Below, piece after piece: positions 7,573-10,962 of a DNA stretch of 10,962 bases; position 1 is the stretch's first letter, and every line of letters begins with the position of its first letter. A program made the translations under genes and the position numbers. The notes beneath the pieces were generated by a model. The model had not been told where the DNA came from. It saw nothing but the letters and a program-made list of their open reading frames with translations, and did no database searches. Location: assembly GCA_035624865.1 (NCBI GenBank), contig DASPQS010000239.1, forward strand, positions 1 to 10,962, given 5' to 3'. The DNA is from JASHZA01 sp035624865. GTDB taxonomy: Bacteria > Desulfobacterota > Binatia > Binatales > Binataceae.

Positions 7573-8772
7573 ATGGAAAAAGCGTTGGCGGGTGTAAAGG
7601 TCCTTGACCTTACTCAGTTCGAGGCTGGCACGTCATGCACCGAGATGCTCGCCTGGCTCGGCGCCGACGTTATCAAGGTCGAGCCGCCAAAGATGGGCGA
7701 ACAAGGGCGCTGGATGCTCACCGAAAAACCCGGCGTCGACTCCCACTACTTCATGCTGCTCAACGCCAACAAACGCAGCATCACCCTCAACTTGAAGTCC
7801 GATCGCGGCAAGGAAATCTTTATCGAACTCGTGAAGCAGGTCGATATTCTGTCGGAAAACTATTCGCTCGGCACCCTCGAAAGCTGGGGACTCGGCTACG
7901 ACCGCCTGCGCGAGATCAATCCCAAGCTGATTTACCTCACGATCAAGGGCTTCGGCACGTACGGCCCGTATAGCAAATTCAAGAGCTTCGACATGATCGC
8001 ACAGGCCGCCGGCGGCGCTATGTCGCTGACGGGCTTCCCGGGCTCGCCTCCGCTCAAGCCCGGCCCCACCATCGGCGACACCGGCACCGGAATCCACGCC
8101 GCCTGTGGCGTTCTGGCCGCTTATATCCAGCGCCAGCGCACCGGCAAGGGGCAGAAGGTCGAAGTCGCGATGCAGGAGGCGGTGTTCAATTTCGTGCGCG
8201 TGCCGATGATGGAGACCCACATCACGCACAAGCCAGTCGAACGGCGCGGCAACCGGCTCGGCAACGGCGTCGTCGGCGACATCTTCAAGTGCGCGCCGGG
8301 CGGCCCCAACGACTACGTCTACATGCTCTGCACCTCTCCCGATATGTGGCAGGCGCTGTGCCGAACCATCGGACGCCCCGACGTTCCCGAAGATCCGCGC
8401 TTCAAGGAGCGCAAGGACCGCGCTGAATATATCGACCAACTGACAGCCATCATCGAGCAATGGACCAGCAAGCGCACCAAGCAGGAAGTGATGATAGCGA
8501 TGGGCGAGGCCGGCGTGCCTTGCGGCGCCGTGCTCGACAGCGTCGAACTGCTCAACGACCCCCATATGCGCGAGCGCGGGATGGTGGTTACGGTCGACCA
8601 TCCGGTGCGCGGCAAGTTCACGATGCCGGGATGCCCGGTCAAGCTCGAAGATTCGCCGGCCGACGTTAAGAGCGCGCCCCTGCTCGGCCAGCACAACGGC
8701 GAGGTCTACGGCGCGATGCTCGGGCTTTCCGCCACCGACCTCGACCGGCTCAAACAACAGGGTATAATCTGA
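7573..8772 (+). CDS. class III (CaiB/BaiF) acyl-CoA transferase
   Basis: A 399-residue family III CoA-transferase, full length. These enzymes move CoA between acyl groups through a catalytic aspartate and form interlocked dimers. Members include formyl-CoA transferase, CaiB, BbsEF and alpha-methylacyl-CoA racemase. The N-terminal ALAGVKVLDLTQFEAGTSCTEMLAWLGADVIKVEPP block, the NANKRSITLNLKS segment and the GFGTYGPY motif are typical. Asp169 in PTIGDTGTGIHA falls where the catalytic Asp of formyl-CoA transferase lies. The start is ATG 7573, with GGAGG six bases before it; the open frame reaches further upstream but without family sequence. No acyl-CoA synthetase, dehydrogenase or second subunit is nearby, so the substrate is unknown. 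The last codons GGT ATA ATC TGA contain a perfect TATAAT and a rare ATA codon. Confidence 0.94.
   Translation: MEKALAGVKVLDLTQFEAGTSCTEMLAWLGADVIKVEPPKMGEQGRWMLTEKPGVDSHYFMLLNANKRSITLNLKSDRGKEIFIELVKQVDILSENYSLGTLESWGLGYDRLREINPKLIYLTIKGFGTYGPYSKFKSFDMIAQAAGGAMSLTGFPGSPPLKPGPTIGDTGTGIHAACGVLAAYIQRQRTGKGQKVEVAMQEAVFNFVRVPMMETHITHKPVERRGNRLGNGVVGDIFKCAPGGPNDYVYMLCTSPDMWQALCRTIGRPDVPEDPRFKERKDRAEYIDQLTAIIEQWTSKRTKQEVMIAMGEAGVPCGAVLDSVELLNDPHMRERGMVVTVDHPVRGKFTMPGCPVKLEDSPADVKSAPLLGQHNGEVYGAMLGLSATDLDRLKQQGII
8741..8768 (+). promoter_or_regulatory. candidate promoter for the small exported protein and receptor, inside the end of the CoA-transferase gene
   Basis: A perfect TATAAT (8763-8768) lies over the last codons of the CoA-transferase, with TCGACC (8741-8746) 16 bases upstream, matching TTGACA at 4 of 6. 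Transcription would begin about 25 bases before the GTG at 8801. The -35 box is weak and the match may be chance. Confidence 0.35.
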
Positions 8773-8800
8773 CCCCGATGATCGAGAGGACCGAACCGCA

Positions 8801-9142
8801 GTGACCTTCCGGTTGGGCGGAAACAAGGATGCGAGTGCGCGAAAGTCGCTAGGCGCTTTCGCAGCTGCCCTCATCCTTGCCGCCCAACTACTCGCAGTCA
8901 GCCACTACCATCAGACGGACCCGGTTCGGCGCTTCAACGCGCAGGCGCAAATCCTCGCGGACGATGGCCTTTGCGCGCTTTGTACACTCGCCTTTCATCT
9001 GCCGCTCAATCCCGCCGCCGGTTCCTCTCTTGAGCGGCCTCATATTGAGGTGCGCCCGGTCGAACAACCGGTAGCGCACGTCATCTGTTCGCGTCCGTAC
9101 TCCCTGAGTCAGACCCGCGCTCCTCCCGCAGCCACCGTTTGA
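8801..9142 (+). CDS. small exported His/Cys protein, DUF2946-like
   Basis: 113 residues. A basic N-terminus is followed by a hydrophobic segment (about 17-33, LGAFAAALILAAQLLAV), so the protein is exported or membrane-anchored. Right after it comes HYH (35-37), later CALC (Cys58/Cys61), His66, His81, His93 and Cys96, and the end carries RAPP (106-109). This layout (one membrane segment, early histidines, CxxC, Pro-rich tail ending in RAPP) resembles the DUF2946 type of small protein found near metal or TonB-linked transport genes. That is recalled family knowledge, not a search result. The GTG start has AGAGGA ten bases upstream. GTG overlaps the TGA of an 8-codon frame (8778-8804) as GTGA. 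The TonB receptor starts 192 bases downstream. A periplasmic metal-related accessory role is inferred. Confidence 0.65.
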   Translation: MTFRLGGNKDASARKSLGAFAAALILAAQLLAVSHYHQTDPVRRFNAQAQILADDGLCALCTLAFHLPLNPAAGSSLERPHIEVRPVEQPVAHVICSRPYSLSQTRAPPAATV

Positions 9143-9334
9143 TCCGTTAGCCACGACATTTCGGCGTTTTTCTCGGGGCCACGCGCCTTTTCGGCGCACT
9201 TGGCGGCCTTCGACGGACTTCGCGCACCAACATATGCGCAAGACCGAGGTTCGTCGGGCCCCCTGGCACGATCAGGACGATCCGCCCGTGCTTCATTGCA
9301 GGACGGCCGGCACCCGATCTGAGGGAGCATGGGT

Positions 9335-10962
9335 ATGTGGGAACGGCTAGAATTGACAAAGGCAGTCCGTTTAACTACGCGACCGGGAAACTTTTCGCAT
9401 GGAAAAAACGTCAAACAACTGGGCTTTGTTCTTCTGTTCACAGTGCTCTGCTTCGCAGCAATTCAGGCTTTAACCGGCCACGCCCAAGCTGCGGAGAGCC
9501 CGCCTAAGGAGGGCCAGCGTATAGCGGGCTCGGTCAAGGATGCATTGGGACGCCCTTTGCCCGCCGCTTCCGTGAGCTTGCAGAGTCCTGACGGCAAAAC
9601 AATAGCGAAGACCAATAGCGACGCGCAGGGCCGGTTTTCCTTCACTGATATCGTGCCGGGAACCTACGCAGTGGTTGCACAAAAGACAAATTTCAAAACC
9701 GCCACTACAATCGTCAGCGCGACGGCCGCCGGTGCGAAGCCGGTGACGCTCTCCATGGCTTCAGAGGAGGCATTAAGCCTGCCCGTGATTGCCCAGCGGC
9801 TCGAGCGGGCACGTAACGGACTTAGTCCCGAAACCGGCAGCAGCGTCTATCGCTTCAGTCAACAGGCAATCGAGCAATTGCCGCAGGGCACGAACACACA
9901 GATGACGGGGGTGTTGTTGCAAGCCCCGAGTGTTGCTCAGGATTCGTTCGGCCAGATCCATATTCGCGGCGAGCACAGTGAGATCCAGTACCGCATCAAC
10001 GGAATCGAGCTTCCAGAGGGAGTTACGTCGGGATTTTCACAGACCCTGAGTCCGAGGCTCGCCAGCAGCATCTCGCTGCTTGAAGGCGCGCTACCGGCAC
10101 AGTACGGCTACCACACTGCGGGCGTCGTCCAAATCCAGACCAAGAATGGACTGGACCTTAATGGTGGTAACATCGATATGTACGGCGGCCAGCGCTACAC
10201 ACTGAACCCCAGTTTTGAACTGGGGGGCTCCGAAGGCAAGTTCAGCTATTACACGACTGGCTTCTATCTCCAGAATGACCGCGGCCTTGAACCCCCGACG
10301 CCGGGGCCACAGGCGCTGCACGACTTCACGACCATCGGCAATGGCTTCAGCTACCTCTCGTATTTTCTGAACGCGACTACCCGTATCAGCCTGATCGGCG
10401 GGTTTAACATTTCAAACTTTCAGATCCCCGCGAATCCCGATCAGCCTCCTGCCTTCACGCTGGCCGGCGTGCCTAGCTTGCCCTCAGCGGACGTCCGCGA
10501 GACGCAACTCGAGCAAAATTATTACGGAGTCCTAGCGCTCCAGGGACTGCTCGGCAAGGATATCGACTATCAGATAGCCGCCTTCACCCGTTATTCGACG
10601 CTTTCGTTTCATCCGGATCAGGCGGGTGACCTGATTTACAATGGCGTAGCCTCGCGAGCATTTCGCGGCGATTGGGCGAGTGGACTCCAGGGCGATTTCG
10701 CCTACACAGGCATCGAAACGCACACAATTCGCACCGGCTACTATTTCAGTGGAGAACGTGCCGAGATCGATAATCATGCGCTGGTTTTCCCCGCCCCCGT
10801 CGGCGACCCAACCACCCAGCTCAGCGACGACGCGTTCGCTATCGTAGACGATACCGCGCTAACGGCCTGGAACTACGGGGTCTATCTGCAGGACGAATGG
10901 CGTCCAATACAACATCTGACGATAAACTATGGCGTGCGCTTTGACCTATACGACGGGTTGAC
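9335..10962 (+). CDS. TonB-dependent outer-membrane receptor with carboxypeptidase-regulatory-like domain (3' end outside window)
   Basis: The frame is open from ATG 9335 to the window end, 542 codons, so most of the barrel's C-terminal half is missing. A long N-region precedes a hydrophobic stretch (29-46) and an AQA cleavage site (50-52). Residues about 61-142 form a carboxypeptidase-regulatory-like beta domain (RIAGSVKDALGRPLPAASVSL... DAQGRFSFTDIVPGTYAVVA). The plug follows (about 165-270), with IHIRGEHSEIQYRINGIELP, SISLLEGALPAQYGYHTAGVV and IQTKNG. Beta-barrel strands with alternating aromatics (YYTTGFYLQND, GVYLQDEWRP) follow. GAGGGAG seven bases before ATG 9335 fixes the start over the in-frame ATG at 9329. 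Such receptors import metal chelates, vitamins or glycans using TonB energy. The substrate is unknown, though the small His/Cys protein upstream hints at a metal complex. AT-ending codons seem more frequent here than upstream. Confidence 0.93.
   Translation, partial: MWERLELTKAVRLTTRPGNFSHGKNVKQLGFVLLFTVLCFAAIQALTGHAQAAESPPKEGQRIAGSVKDALGRPLPAASVSLQSPDGKTIAKTNSDAQGRFSFTDIVPGTYAVVAQKTNFKTATTIVSATAAGAKPVTLSMASEEALSLPVIAQRLERARNGLSPETGSSVYRFSQQAIEQLPQGTNTQMTGVLLQAPSVAQDSFGQIHIRGEHSEIQYRINGIELPEGVTSGFSQTLSPRLASSISLLEGALPAQYGYHTAGVVQIQTKNGLDLNGGNIDMYGGQRYTLNPSFELGGSEGKFSYYTTGFYLQNDRGLEPPTPGPQALHDFTTIGNGFSYLSYFLNATTRISLIGGFNISNFQIPANPDQPPAFTLAGVPSLPSADVRETQLEQNYYGVLALQGLLGKDIDYQIAAFTRYSTLSFHPDQAGDLIYNGVASRAFRGDWASGLQGDFAYTGIETHTIRTGYYFSGERAEIDNHALVFPAPVGDPTTQLSDDAFAIVDDTALTAWNYGVYLQDEWRPIQHLTINYGVRFDLYDGL

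Noticed and set aside
7633..8874. 413-codon frame antisense to the CoA-transferase
   Set aside because: It mirrors the well-supported CoA-transferase frame, a common artefact in GC-rich genes, and shows no family motif.
9183..9197. GCGCC-TTTTC-GGCGC hairpin between the small protein and the receptor
   Set aside because: The stem is only 5 bp and no T-run follows on either strand, so it does not qualify as a terminator.
9147..9296. 49-codon minus-strand frame (MKHGRIVLIVPGGPTNLG...)
   Set aside because: Codon use is GC-rich and it looks faintly protein-like, but there is no ribosome-binding site or recognisable family, and it lies in the leader region of the receptor gene.
9353..9382. TTGACA inside the start of the receptor gene
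   Set aside because: It lies downstream of the well-supported ATG 9335 and has no -10 box at proper spacing.
1..10962. CRISPR arrays, tRNA or rRNA genes, insertion sequences, phage genes
   Set aside because: No regularly spaced repeats, transposase-like proteins, long terminal inverted repeats or RNA-gene sequences were seen on reading both strands.

Overview
The window looks like a high-GC Gram-negative chromosome. An outer-membrane TonB-dependent receptor with a signal peptide implies an outer membrane. Coding sequence is GC-rich at third positions, and GTG and TTG starts are common. The mix of genes (hybrid kinase, orphan class III CoA-transferase, receptor with a carboxypeptidase-regulatory-like domain) would fit a proteobacterial, Binatota-like or acidobacterial soil lineage. 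That placement is inference; no rRNA or other marker gene is present to settle it.

Layout. Positions 3-311 (+) are the end of a DUF190 protein. It converges on a two-gene minus-strand signalling operon: a membrane hybrid histidine kinase with two receivers (631-3438) and a free-standing Hpt protein (335-634), joined by a TTGA stop/start overlap. A 341-base gap (3439-3779) holds a possible promoter and a compact cluster of inverted repeats. Upstream lies a minus-strand PLP enzyme of the cystathionine gamma-synthase/lyase family (3780-4940). Next is a small zinc-ribbon ORF (5095-5310) that may have lost its reading frame near its start. Then come recO (5472-6227) and a MoxR/RavA-type AAA+ ATPase (6258-7382), 30 bases apart and probably one operon.

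A divergent gap (7383-7572) separates these from plus-strand genes: a class III (CaiB/BaiF) CoA-transferase (7573-8772), a small exported His/Cys protein resembling the DUF2946 type (8801-9142), and the first 542 codons of a TonB-dependent receptor (9335 to the window end).

Functional links. The kinase and Hpt make up a phosphorelay whose final response regulator is not in the window. The small His/Cys protein and the receptor probably act together in the envelope, perhaps around a metal or metal complex. recO and the ATPase share transcription but have no obvious common task. The CoA-transferase and the transsulfuration-type enzyme stand alone, so their substrates cannot be read from context. 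Most of the window is ordinary housekeeping and signalling. The receptor/small-protein pair, the frame-split zinc ribbon and the nested dyads deserve a second look.
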